A DNA stretch of 8,048 nucleotides from an uncultured Cellvibrio sp. (GTDB lineage: Bacteria; Pseudomonadota; Gammaproteobacteria; Pseudomonadales; Cellvibrionaceae): positions 1 to 8,048 of the forward strand of contig CAMPIG010000213.1 of NCBI GenBank assembly GCA_946886255.1. The letters run 5' to 3'. The notes under the pieces are model-generated. The model did not search any database. It was given only the letters and a program-made list of their open reading frames with translations, and was not told where the DNA came from. Position 1 is the first letter of the stretch, and the number at the start of each line of letters is the position of its first letter. A program made the translations under genes and the position numbers. Positions 1 to 7,384 of the stretch are shown piece by piece.

Positions 1-382
1 TGAAATTTTTATTATTTCCCACAACTTTCTGCACAGAAATATCTATCATCACTGTGCCGAGATTTTTACCAAACCAACCGGGTTCTTTAATATCCCACCA
101 ACGTCGAATCAGATTCCCATACTGGGGATCATCAAATCTGGAAAGATCAGAAATATCCAGCACTTCCACCATATCCCCGGCAGGCATATCCTTGCTGAAA
201 TCTTCTGGTATTGCGAAATGGAAGACATTGCCTGATAAATTAATCTGATGCGGATAAAGTTTGTTTTTTTCTGCTTGTGCAGATCCGGAAAACATGCCGG
301 TTAGTATAGATAGCATAATAAGTACCAAGGTGGTTTTACGCTTCAGCGAGCAGGTTTGATTGACGTTCTTTAGCACCAACAT
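1..382 (-). CDS. Exported protein, candidate periplasmic immunity protein (partial)
   Basis: The frame is open from an ATG at 380-382 to the left edge, giving about 127 residues with the C-terminus missing. The start of the protein is a classic signal peptide: a basic n-region with KRK near residue 14, a hydrophobic stretch (LVLIMLSILTGMF) and a likely cleavage after AQA near residue 37. The mature part contains acidic stretches and an RRWWDIKEPGWFGK segment. I do not recognise a named family with certainty; it resembles, from memory, exported proteins found next to lipase-type type VI effectors (Tli4-like immunity proteins). It starts 12 bases after the stop of the hydrolase gene, so the two are probably co-transcribed. 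No strong Shine-Dalgarno is visible before the ATG, which would fit translational coupling. The inference is that it neutralises the neighbouring hydrolase in the periplasm. The reading of an exported protein is firm; the immunity role is not. Confidence 0.72.
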   Translation of the reverse strand, partial: MLVLKNVNQTCSLKRKTTLVLIMLSILTGMFSGSAQAEKNKLYPHQINLSGNVFHFAIPEDFSKDMPAGDMVEVLDISDLSRFDDPQYGNLIRRWWDIKEPGWFGKNLGTVMIDISVQKVVGNNKNF

Positions 383-394
383 ATATCTAGCGGC

Positions 395-1609
395 TCATGG
401 CAAATAATTTGGTTTAGATTTCTTGGCAATGCTTGTTTCGATCTTATTAAAAACCTTTTGAATAGCATTACGCCCCTTACCCGGTCCGTTTTCCATATTA
501 TGACGCCAGGATTCCTGGCTTTGCATTAATGTATGCGGACTTTGTAATACCGAGCCGGACATAACATGATTACTGTATAGCACTGCGCCAAGAATTTTTC
601 GCGGATTGAGTGTGTTCATGCCGATGATATTAGGCACCAAGTCGTAATCGTTACTACGAATGGCCAGTACTGTTACGCCAGCACGGGAAAATAACGGTTT
701 TGATCGAAGATTATTATTGGCGCTACCGTGAAAGGCAATGCTGTGTTTGTCGAGCAATTTGCCTTTTTCTGGCGCGCGCAGGCCATTTAACCGCCCTCTG
801 TTAAACATCCAGCTACTGGAGCCATTTAACAAATAGCGCACAGCTTCGGCAAAAATTACGCCACCCTGACTGTGGGCGACCCATTGGGTTTTGTTATCTT
901 GCGCTTGAGTATCGGCGAGCACTTTGGCGAAGTGGCGGGTAACCGTCGTGGTGATACCCATTTTGTCACGAAAAGATTCCCAGGTGTCACCGATACCACC
1001 AACGCTGGGATTATGGAATAAGGTATATTCCTGCAAATTTTTAAATTCGTATTCGAGATGCGCGCCCATCAACCAGGTGGCTTTTGTCAGGTTATTGGAT
1101 TGACCATTAACGGCGGCGTATGCGGTTGAAATTTGTTCTGCCTTGCCGTTAACTTGCCAAATTCCCTGATTATTTTTCTTGATGCGGTAAAGCCCAGCCT
1201 GCTCCAGTCGATCACGCTGTTTTTGCAGTCTGTTTACTAATTGGATGTTATAAACAACCACCTCTCCATTAGCGATGCGATAGTCCACCCGATAAGCATC
1301 ATTTTCTAACATATAAGTGGAAATACTACCTTTAAGAACCTTTGAATCAGGAGATCTAGGGAGGGAGCGTAAACTTCTTAGAAGGTCGTCGAGACGAGAA
1401 TAGTAATATGTCGCTAACTCTTGCACACGCACAAATTCTGCATAGCCAGTTAGCCTTATTTGATAACCAGCAACTACCGGACCTTGATCTACAGTGCTTA
1501 CAAATCTGCTGATACTTTGAGAATTCAACATCGCCGCATGCTGGGGCGATGTCTGCACGGCGCCGTGCTTTAATAATAACTGGGTGTGTATATCCTGGCT
1601 GGTATCCAT
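395..1609 (-). CDS. Alpha/beta-hydrolase (lipase-like) putative toxic effector
   Basis: This 404-residue protein has a hydrolase core in its C-terminal half. The nucleophile elbow is AHSQG at residues 245-249 (Ser247), preceded by a hydrophobic strand (TQWV) and followed by a helix (VIFAEAVRYL). Plausible remaining triad members are Asp321 or Asp323 in NDYDLVP and His359 in SPHTL. The conserved-looking blocks (HNPSVGGIGD, IAFHGSANNN, NIIGMNTLNP) recall lipase domains of polymorphic toxins and type VI secretion phospholipase effectors; this is recognition from memory. No signal peptide or membrane segment is seen, which fits delivery by a secretion machine rather than Sec export. The N-terminal 160 residues are of unknown fold. 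The ATG is preceded by AAAGGA at 1617-1622 with about 7 bases of spacing. An exported protein gene follows after 12 bases, as in effector-immunity pairs. An ordinary cytosolic esterase is the main alternative. Confidence 0.8.
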   Translation of the reverse strand: MDTSQDIHTQLLLKHGAVQTSPQHAAMLNSQSISRFVSTVDQGPVVAGYQIRLTGYAEFVRVQELATYYYSRLDDLLRSLRSLPRSPDSKVLKGSISTYMLENDAYRVDYRIANGEVVVYNIQLVNRLQKQRDRLEQAGLYRIKKNNQGIWQVNGKAEQISTAYAAVNGQSNNLTKATWLMGAHLEYEFKNLQEYTLFHNPSVGGIGDTWESFRDKMGITTTVTRHFAKVLADTQAQDNKTQWVAHSQGGVIFAEAVRYLLNGSSSWMFNRGRLNGLRAPEKGKLLDKHSIAFHGSANNNLRSKPLFSRAGVTVLAIRSNDYDLVPNIIGMNTLNPRKILGAVLYSNHVMSGSVLQSPHTLMQSQESWRHNMENGPGKGRNAIQKVFNKIETSIAKKSKPNYLP

Positions 1610-1616
1610 AAATTAA

Positions 1617-1622
1617 TCCTTT
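1617..1622 (-). promoter_or_regulatory. Ribosome binding site of the hydrolase gene
   Basis: On the minus strand AAAGGA lies about 7 bases before the ATG at 1607-1609. It supports this start and shows that the gene can be translated independently of the upstream operon, from which it is separated by a terminator. Confidence 0.7.
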
Positions 1623-1671
1623 AACAAATAATACTTTCCGCTATCCCGGCAGTCCTTTTTATGTCGCACGA

Positions 1672-1700
1672 ATGATGAACGAATACGCGCGAGATTTCAA
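1672..1700 (-). promoter_or_regulatory. Weak candidate promoter for the hydrolase/exported-protein pair
   Basis: On the minus strand TTGAAA (1695-1700) matches the -35 consensus at five of six positions, and CATCAT (1672-1677) matches the -10 at four of six, with a 17-base spacer. It lies between the upstream terminator and the start codon, about 60 bases before the ATG. Some promoter must lie here if the terminator is effective, but other AT-rich hexamers in the gap could serve, so this specific pair is only a suggestion. Confidence 0.3.
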
Positions 1701-1720
1701 TTCTCAATCAAATACTATTG

Positions 1721-1743
1721 AATTTTTTCTCCCTGAAAAAATT
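1721..1743. repeat. AT-rich perfect inverted repeat overlapping the terminator tail
   Basis: AATTTTTTC (1721-1729) and GAAAAAATT (1735-1743) are exact reverse complements around a 5-base spacer. The right arm overlaps the T-tract of the terminator, so the two foldings exclude each other in a read-through transcript. It may be a by-product of A- and T-runs. Confidence 0.6.
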
Positions 1744-1765
1744 TGCCCCGCTTACGCAGGGCAAA
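1736..1765 (-). terminator. Rho-independent terminator of the heme/DUF1501 operon
   Basis: On the minus strand a hairpin with arms TTTGCCC and GGGCAAA (plus two inner G-C pairs around a GTAA loop, one mismatch) is followed directly by six T residues (1741 down to 1736). It begins 20 bases after the TAA of the DUF1501-like gene (1786-1788). The plus strand has no proper T-tract on the other side, so it works in the minus direction only. It separates the three-gene operon from the hydrolase pair. Confidence 0.85.
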
Positions 1766-1785
1766 AAAAATATTATAGGGTGTGG

Positions 1786-3381
1786 TTAGGTCACCGGTGT
1801 CGATATGGTGCCATTACATATCGGCTGAAACGCGGTGAGACGATCCATCATGGCTGCACTGCCTAAACCATGCGTGGGAAATAGCAGCGGAAACTGGCCT
1901 TGCTCGTTGTGCAAAGCCATGTAATTTAATATCACCATCTCTACCAGCAAGTTCACATTATTGGCGACCGGGCTTGAGGCAGTTTCAACATCACCACTGG
2001 CACGCATGTAGCCAATCTGCTGATGCTGCGCCTGTTCAGCGGCGGTACCACCGATTAATGCCGGACGACCGGCAGGGTTGTACACCAGAAAGAATGAAGA
2101 CGCCGTTTGTTGATCATCACCGGTCCAGACGCCTTTGCCGCGCCCTTCTTCCGACATATCCAACATACCGTTGCTGAACACTGATCCATCACTGAACACA
2201 TAAATCATCAGGGGCACGCCTTTGCGGGCGGCGTACTCCAGACAGGCACCGATACAACGGCCCGCGCGCAGGTCGCGTTGTTCGCCGGTAGAGCGGTCAC
2301 CCGTGTGGTAATCGTAACCACCCATGGTGACGGTGCCGGCACCGGCATAACCCTCTACTACCAACTTCATTACCGAGGCGGTTTTGCGGAATTCACCGTC
2401 GCCATCAAACTCTGCATCACTGAATACACCGGTAGGGCCGACGATATCCGGATCAGCTTCGGGGTTGATGGCGGAAGGATTGCCGAAGCGGTCGGCCAGG
2501 TCAGCACTTTTCACATAACCGCAGCGCATCATTTCTTTCAGGACTTCGTCTTTGGTCGCGCCAGTGCCGGGATTGACGTGATTCAATTTGCTGTCACTGA
2601 TGCGATAGATGGATTCCATCACCGACACGGTATCTTCCTGGCTGAGCAAGCCGACCAGATCACCTACGTCCACCAGGCCGGTCACGTCGCGCGGATTATC
2701 AACTTTAGTCGGCCGCACTTCGGGGTTGATCATCATCGCCGGTGCCATGGAATTACCACCGGAATCACCGGCGCGGGAACCGATCAATGCCAGCAGTGAA
2801 CCGTTGGAGCCAGCACGATTGATACCGTACATGGGGTTGTGAGGGTTGTTGCCGGTGTCATTTTCCGAGCGTGCTGGAATCACTGCGCCATTGGTTGCCG
2901 GCGCTGCGGCGATTGCCTTTTCGAGAATGCCGCGCAGCATCTGACTATCAGAATGGAACGCCAGGCCAAGGTCGGTATTGATGAAGTTACCCACCGATGC
3001 ATTCGGCACCATCTCCGCCGGTAACCCTTGTTTGCTGTACCCACTGGCAGTCAGAAAATCCAGCTGACCGTTTTGTTTGCCTACCAACACGTTGGAACCG
3101 GCGATGTTGGCACCGCCAGCCAAATCAAAACAAATAAAAGGAATCTTACCTGCGCCTTGTGCAGCGATACCGCAGGCATCACGAGCTGCCGAGACATCAG
3201 CAGAAAGCGCCGCTTCAGCTTTGCGCGGATTGGCGAACAAACTGAACACCGAGCCGCCGAGAACCGTACCGAAACCTGCTTTAAAACCCTGCGCAATCAA
3301 TTCACGCCGGGACACCGGCCGCCGGTGGCTGTTGAGGAGCAACGGCGCATCGGGGTGGAGTGGAGGTCTGCGTTTAGCCAT
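1786..3381 (-). CDS. Tat-signal DUF1501-like protein (alkaline phosphatase/sulfatase fold)
   Basis: This 531-residue exported protein starts with an n-region containing twin arginines (SRRELI, Arg25-Arg26), then a moderately hydrophobic stretch (residues 35-50) and a probable cleavage after AEA at 57, which points to export of a folded protein by the Tat system. The mature part has a strand with FDLAGG (85-90), a GGYDYHTGDRS block (354-364) and MIYVFSDGS (392-400). These parallel the metal-site regions of DUF1501 proteins, a branch of the alkaline-phosphatase superfamily, though the usual DTH motif is replaced by DYHTGDR. Homologues are often mis-labelled as secretion pathway proteins. In planctomycetes and other bacteria DUF1501 proteins are encoded next to exported heme proteins, as here. 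ATG 3379-3381 is preceded by AAGGAAA at 3386-3392 with good spacing. It is the last gene of the operon, 72 bases after its upstream neighbour. Substrate and activity are unknown. Confidence 0.82.
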   Translation of the reverse strand: MAKRRPPLHPDAPLLLNSHRRPVSRRELIAQGFKAGFGTVLGGSVFSLFANPRKAEAALSADVSAARDACGIAAQGAGKIPFICFDLAGGANIAGSNVLVGKQNGQLDFLTASGYSKQGLPAEMVPNASVGNFINTDLGLAFHSDSQMLRGILEKAIAAAPATNGAVIPARSENDTGNNPHNPMYGINRAGSNGSLLALIGSRAGDSGGNSMAPAMMINPEVRPTKVDNPRDVTGLVDVGDLVGLLSQEDTVSVMESIYRISDSKLNHVNPGTGATKDEVLKEMMRCGYVKSADLADRFGNPSAINPEADPDIVGPTGVFSDAEFDGDGEFRKTASVMKLVVEGYAGAGTVTMGGYDYHTGDRSTGEQRDLRAGRCIGACLEYAARKGVPLMIYVFSDGSVFSNGMLDMSEEGRGKGVWTGDDQQTASSFFLVYNPAGRPALIGGTAAEQAQHQQIGYMRASGDVETASSPVANNVNLLVEMVILNYMALHNEQGQFPLLFPTHGLGSAAMMDRLTAFQPICNGTISTPVT

Positions 3382-3453
3382 GGTATTTCCTTCGCTACTG
3401 GGTATCGTAGTCGTTGTGTCGTAATCGTTTATAAGCCTGAAGGCTGAGCCTCG

Positions 3454-6000
3454 TTATTGGAGCAGCATCACAGCGCCGCCGAATGCCGCCGCGCAGGTTG
3501 CCATCACCACATCTGTGGTGCCGGTACTGCCCGCTGTCATTCGATCAATCAGCTGATTTAACTCCAACCGCAATTCATCCGGGTCAGCCTGGACATCCAA
3601 CTTGCTGCCATCAATTTCATGGGCCAATAATTTTTCAAGCAAGGGTTCAATAACCTGTTCGCGACCCGTGACGGTGAAAGCGGCACCCGGTGCTGCACCG
3701 AAATTAAAGCCGGGGAAGAAACTGGTCCGGCGACTGGTGTCATTAACCAGCGCATTGCAATAAGACACCGTCAGCTGCGTCACCCCCATCTGATGGGCGG
3801 CCAGGAAGCCTTCCATATTGGGAACCGTGGGTAATTGTTGCTGCACATTGGTGTAAGTTGCAGCCACGGCAGTGGCAGTAGCCGGTACCGTTGTCAGGGT
3901 GGACAAGGTCGCATTGATTTCCGCAAAGGTACGCAGGCCAATCACAGCCTGACCTTCTACGTCAGACGGCGCTACCGGCGAAGGTACGCCAGGCTCGGGG
4001 CGCTCATAACTGTGGGTGCCGATGCGATCAAAAGTCAGGAAAAATTCATCCAGATCCGGGCCGCGTTTGGCTTCGACAACTGTACCCAAGTTCGACAGTA
4101 CTTGCCGCCCTTCAATCATCTGATCCTGCCGTAATTCGGTACTCAGGTTGGCAAACACTTGTCCCACCATCACCTCGGCACCGTTGATGCCGATGCGGAT
4201 ACCCTCAAGATCAACGCCACCATTCATTTGAGCGGTCGTACCGGTTTCCGGGTCTGCAAGAATGGTGAAAAACGGCTGGTTAAACAGGTAGCCAAAATCA
4301 TCAAACTGCTGCACTTCAAACACAATAAAGCTGAGCGGCACATCGATCAGTTCGGAAATGTTGAACAGCAACAGGTAGCGCGCGCCCACCCCCACTTCGA
4401 AATTTTTCACGATGTCTTCTGCGGCCATGGCCCGATTGTGGATACCGAGGAAGCGAATGCTGCCTTGCCACATACGGTTGTTCGAAGTTTCGTTACCTAC
4501 CACCAATGCATAGCTATCGTTCCAATCAGCCAACACAGCGCCCGGTGTCGGATCTTCATCGCCGGTATATTCGCCGTTGACATAGATGCGGCGACCATTC
4601 ACGGGATCAAAGGTAGCCACCACATGCTGCAGTGTGGCTTGCAGACGTTCGTCATTATCGGCAGTGGCCAACTCAACCAGGCCATTGGCATCGCTCAGAT
4701 TGGTGCGATTCATAAAGCTGTAGTTGTAGTTGTACTGCCCAAGGGTGAAGTTGCGTTCGGTTGCCGTGCCCGAGAGACTGACAATGCGTGCGGGGTTATT
4801 ATCGTTATCACCTTGGGCGACGTTATCGGGAATAACCCAGGCTTCGATACTGTATTCCCCGGCACCGCGAATCAGGTTATAGATTTTGCGGCTGCTGCCA
4901 GCTGATGCCTGGGCTTTGCCACCGTCGTTGAAGCGAACACCCCAGGCGCTGCTCCAGCCCACATTACCGAACAGGTTCAGGTTGGTGGCTGGCTCCACGC
5001 CGCTGGTATCGTATGCGATGGTGCCGGTGCCGGTTTTAAATTCGTATTTGGCGATAAGGTCGGTATCGATGCGACCGCCGCTACTGACGACGAACGCATC
5101 AGCCAGACCAACCGCTTTACTCATGATCAGATCTTCATCGATCACTGTCGACTCAATGGTGTCAGCGAACGCCTGGATAGCATTGCGCATGGCAGTCGCG
5201 CTGGCCGCACAATCGTTATCCCAGCAGTTATGGAAATCTGTCCCCAGACGCTGTACAAACCGCGAAGCGCCTGGATTGTCTAACCGCATACGCGCCTTGG
5301 CAGCGTCATAAGCCACAGCAACATCGGTACTACTGAAATAGGGTTGTTGACGGGTGATCGCGCCTTCCGCATGGCAGCTGCCGCAATATTCGGTCAACAG
5401 TGGGTAAACGGTGGAGGTGAAACCGGCGGGGGAATCAGGGAAACTCTTACTGTCACTGACATCGCGCTCTTCGGGCGGTGTCAGGACGATGGAATTCGCT
5501 TCGGTTCCGCTGTTTTCTGCCCATGCAGCAATCCAGGTGGTGATGATATCGCCGCATACAACCGGATCAGCTTCCCAGCAGTTGTGCCCACCGACCACAC
5601 GGCTCACCAGACGCGACATGGAAGGGTTACCCAAATCCACTAAACCGTTGTCAATTACCGCCGCGTAGGCAAGATTGATGTCATCCCCTCGGGCAAAGGT
5701 CGGTTGCTGACCATTATCACCATGACAACTACCGCAGCGATCTGGCGGCGCGATATTGACCCACAGACGTGTCTGGAACTTGAGCACATCGTCAGTGGCA
5801 GCCGGATTAGTGCCTTTGTAAACGAAGTCGTCGTTTGTTCCGCCATTATTGGGTGGTGGTTCCGTAACGGTATCGGCACCGCTGCCAGAACCACCACAAC
5901 CCGCCAATGCCAGCAAGGTGGTGAAAAGCAGCGAGAGCACAAGCAGCCCTGGGCGGTAGTGACCGCGAGAGTTGAAATTTTGTTGGCTCATTGTGTCCAC
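3454..6000 (-). CDS. Di-heme c-type lipoprotein with LamG-like domain
   Basis: This 848-residue protein begins with a lipoprotein signal ending in LALAGC (Cys35); Gly follows, so outer-membrane anchoring is expected. Two similar c-type cytochrome modules follow. The first has CGSCH at 89-93 and a distal HNCW...C (141, 149); the second has CGSCH at 206-210 and HNCW...C (259, 264). Residues about 312-535 form a LamG/concanavalin-like jelly roll (KYEF, YSIEAWV, LQHVVATFD, RIYVNGEY, WQGSIRFLGIHNRAM), typical of carbohydrate or surface binding. Residues 540-848 match nothing I recognise. The start is GTG (5998-6000) with AGG at 6009-6011; an ATG three codons later is the alternative. The protein probably carries electrons at the cell surface and binds a partner or polymer through LamG. 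It is the middle gene of the operon and lies 74 bases downstream of the mono-heme protein gene. Confidence 0.88.
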   Translation of the reverse strand: MDTMSQQNFNSRGHYRPGLLVLSLLFTTLLALAGCGGSGSGADTVTEPPPNNGGTNDDFVYKGTNPAATDDVLKFQTRLWVNIAPPDRCGSCHGDNGQQPTFARGDDINLAYAAVIDNGLVDLGNPSMSRLVSRVVGGHNCWEADPVVCGDIITTWIAAWAENSGTEANSIVLTPPEERDVSDSKSFPDSPAGFTSTVYPLLTEYCGSCHAEGAITRQQPYFSSTDVAVAYDAAKARMRLDNPGASRFVQRLGTDFHNCWDNDCAASATAMRNAIQAFADTIESTVIDEDLIMSKAVGLADAFVVSSGGRIDTDLIAKYEFKTGTGTIAYDTSGVEPATNLNLFGNVGWSSAWGVRFNDGGKAQASAGSSRKIYNLIRGAGEYSIEAWVIPDNVAQGDNDNNPARIVSLSGTATERNFTLGQYNYNYSFMNRTNLSDANGLVELATADNDERLQATLQHVVATFDPVNGRRIYVNGEYTGDEDPTPGAVLADWNDSYALVVGNETSNNRMWQGSIRFLGIHNRAMAAEDIVKNFEVGVGARYLLLFNISELIDVPLSFIVFEVQQFDDFGYLFNQPFFTILADPETGTTAQMNGGVDLEGIRIGINGAEVMVGQVFANLSTELRQDQMIEGRQVLSNLGTVVEAKRGPDLDEFFLTFDRIGTHSYERPEPGVPSPVAPSDVEGQAVIGLRTFAEINATLSTLTTVPATATAVAATYTNVQQQLPTVPNMEGFLAAHQMGVTQLTVSYCNALVNDTSRRTSFFPGFNFGAAPGAAFTVTGREQVIEPLLEKLLAHEIDGSKLDVQADPDELRLELNQLIDRMTAGSTGTTDVVMATCAAAFGGAVMLLQ

Positions 6001-6008
6001 GGTATTTA

Positions 6009-6011
6009 CCT
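6009..6011 (-). promoter_or_regulatory. Ribosome binding site supporting the GTG start at 6000
   Basis: AGG on the minus strand lies 8 bases before GTG (5998-6000) but 17 bases before the in-frame ATG (5989-5991). The spacing favours GTG. The following AAATACC(G/A)TG context is shared with the leader of the DUF1501-like gene. Confidence 0.5.
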
Positions 6012-6028
6012 GATGTTTTTAATCTTGG

Positions 6029-6050
6029 GCCGGTTGCCTACAGCACCGGC
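6029..6050 (-). other. Intercistronic RNA hairpin
   Basis: GCCGGT and ACCGGC form a perfect 6-bp stem, extended by two G-C pairs past one bulged base, with a 5-base loop. It sits in the 74-base gap between the first two operon genes and is not followed by a T-tract, so it is not a standard terminator. Such hairpins can stabilise the upstream message after processing or adjust the ratio of the two products; that role is inferred. Confidence 0.5.
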
Positions 6051-6074
6051 ATTCCCACGTCTGGCGGCTCTGGA

Positions 6075-7328
6075 TCAGGGCCCTTTGCAATAATCAGCGG
6101 TCTCGATAAACACCTGCTTCAGGTTGTAACCACTGCTGGCAAAGCTATCGGTAATAGCCTCAAGCTCCGCGCGATCAGTAGCATCGGCAGGACGGCGCAG
6201 ACAGACATTGCGAAATACTTTTTCTACCTGACAGTGGGCAAAAGCCCGGCTGTGAGCCAGTTCCATACCCATGGTTTTTGCGCCGTTGCCAGTACCGGAA
6301 AGCCCGGCATCCCAACCCAGCGCTGCGTTCTGGCCTTTACGCCAATAGTTCTGCCACTGGTCGTTCGGCGTGACAAAGCCATAACGGAAAGTCGAGGAGT
6401 TAATGTGATATTTCTTCTCTACCCGACTGTTGGTATCCGGGTCGATATCCGCTTCGGTGTTGTAGTGGATACTGCCATTGAGGCCTTCCGGGTCAGCGTC
6501 AATATCAAATTCATAGTCGTAATAAGCGAATGCCTGAGCCATGGGGTCCATGCCGTTGTGGCAACCGATGCAGCTGTTCAGGAAGACGCGACTATCACCG
6601 CCGGGACTGCGGCTGACATCCTGGCGAATACGGTCCGGCACCAGAGACGTGTCATGCACTTGCTCCAGGTCACGGCAGAGGTGGTTTAGCAGGGTGAAAC
6701 GAAACATGGCGCGGTTCGTACCGGCAATAAAAAATGCCTTGGCTGCTGCGCGGGTGGTCAGCACACCGGAGGTGGCATTGGCTGGCAAATTGTTAACAGA
6801 AGACTGGGCACGGCGGATCAAGGTGTTCTTTAAACTGTGACCTGCAGTTTCCAGTGCTTCATAGTGGTTATTGTTGTTATTGGCATAGGCGGGCAAACCG
6901 CCTGCGTTGCTGGTATAGAGCACGTCGTCATAGAGGATCTTGCGGAAGTCATCTTCATCGCGCACCAGACCAATAAAGGTGGCGGTGTAGTCATTCAGTG
7001 GCGCGAAGACGGTTTGTTCGCGATTGGTCCAGGGTGTGGCCATATTCTTGAGTGTAACGCTGTAGAAGGCTTCGTTATCCATCGCCACTTCGACAGCACC
7101 CGCTACGTCATTGGTGCTGATAAGATTGGCCATCTGCAAGAGTACGGCTTCTGAGGGCGGTACCCCGGCAATGCGATTGTGTATTTGCAATGCCTGTTCC
7201 CGGGGACCGGCCAGAGCGATGGACGCAAACAGGGAAACCAGCAATAGGGCACCGGACATCATTCGGCGATGCGCAGAAGGAAGCCATCCGGCAGGTCTGC
7301 CAGATGAAAAAAAGGCTTGTGTGGTCAC
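6075..7328 (-). CDS. Exported mono-heme protein, DUF1592/DUF1588/DUF1585-like
   Basis: This 417-residue protein has a long basic n-region, a hydrophobic segment (residues 25-40) and a likely cleavage after ALA at 40. A block near 205-270 (NRAMFRFTLLNHLC ... FLNSCIGCHNGMDP) carries one c-type heme motif, CIGCH at 253-257, and recalls the DUF1588 region with its C-x-x-CH-x-x-MD signature. The C-terminal part (AFAHCQVEKVFRNVC, 362-376) resembles DUF1585, and the N-terminal part may be a short DUF1592-like region. Cys218, 366, 376 and 414 are further cysteines that could form disulfides. Planctomycete relatives are usually much longer, so this is a compact form. The start is GTG (7326-7328), chosen because GGAG stands 5 bases upstream; the ATG at codon 23 has no comparable site. 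It is the first gene of the operon. It probably acts in the periplasm in electron transfer or oxidation of an unknown substrate. Confidence 0.82.
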   Translation of the reverse strand: MTTQAFFSSGRPAGWLPSAHRRMMSGALLLVSLFASIALAGPREQALQIHNRIAGVPPSEAVLLQMANLISTNDVAGAVEVAMDNEAFYSVTLKNMATPWTNREQTVFAPLNDYTATFIGLVRDEDDFRKILYDDVLYTSNAGGLPAYANNNNNHYEALETAGHSLKNTLIRRAQSSVNNLPANATSGVLTTRAAAKAFFIAGTNRAMFRFTLLNHLCRDLEQVHDTSLVPDRIRQDVSRSPGGDSRVFLNSCIGCHNGMDPMAQAFAYYDYEFDIDADPEGLNGSIHYNTEADIDPDTNSRVEKKYHINSSTFRYGFVTPNDQWQNYWRKGQNAALGWDAGLSGTGNGAKTMGMELAHSRAFAHCQVEKVFRNVCLRRPADATDRAELEAITDSFASSGYNLKQVFIETADYCKGP

Positions 7329-7333
7329 GGCTG

Positions 7334-7337
7334 CTCC
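7334..7337 (-). promoter_or_regulatory. Ribosome binding site supporting the GTG start at 7328
   Basis: GGAG on the minus strand stands 5 bases before the GTG at 7326-7328. This is the best Shine-Dalgarno match near the N-terminus and decides the GTG over the internal ATG codons. Confidence 0.65.
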
Positions 7338-7355
7338 AGATTTTTGTTCTGCCTC

Positions 7356-7371
7356 GACTGAAAAATCAGTC
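7356..7371. repeat. Short perfect hairpin in the operon leader
   Basis: GACTGA and TCAGTC are exact reverse complements around a 4-base A/T loop. If the TATAAT further upstream is used, this hairpin lies in the 5' leader about 19 bases before the ribosome binding site. It could be an RNA element or a second protein site, or chance. Confidence 0.4.
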
Positions 7372-7384
7372 TAGCAGGCTAATT

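Noticed and set aside
54..248. Plus-strand open frame of 64 codons near the left edge
   Set aside because: It is antisense to the exported protein gene, which has a clear signal peptide in the minus frame.
2278..2799. Plus-strand open frame of 173 codons
   Set aside because: It is antisense to the DUF1501-like gene, and its His/Ile-rich composition is typical of a reverse-strand shadow.
4159..4905. Long plus-strand open frame of 248 codons
   Set aside because: It lies wholly antisense to the LamG lipoprotein gene, whose domains and signal are clear. The translation has no recognisable family and is a shadow.
5991..6689. Plus-strand open frame of 232 codons
   Set aside because: It is antisense to the mono-heme gene with its heme motif and ribosome binding site, and crosses the intercistronic gap. 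It has no supporting features.
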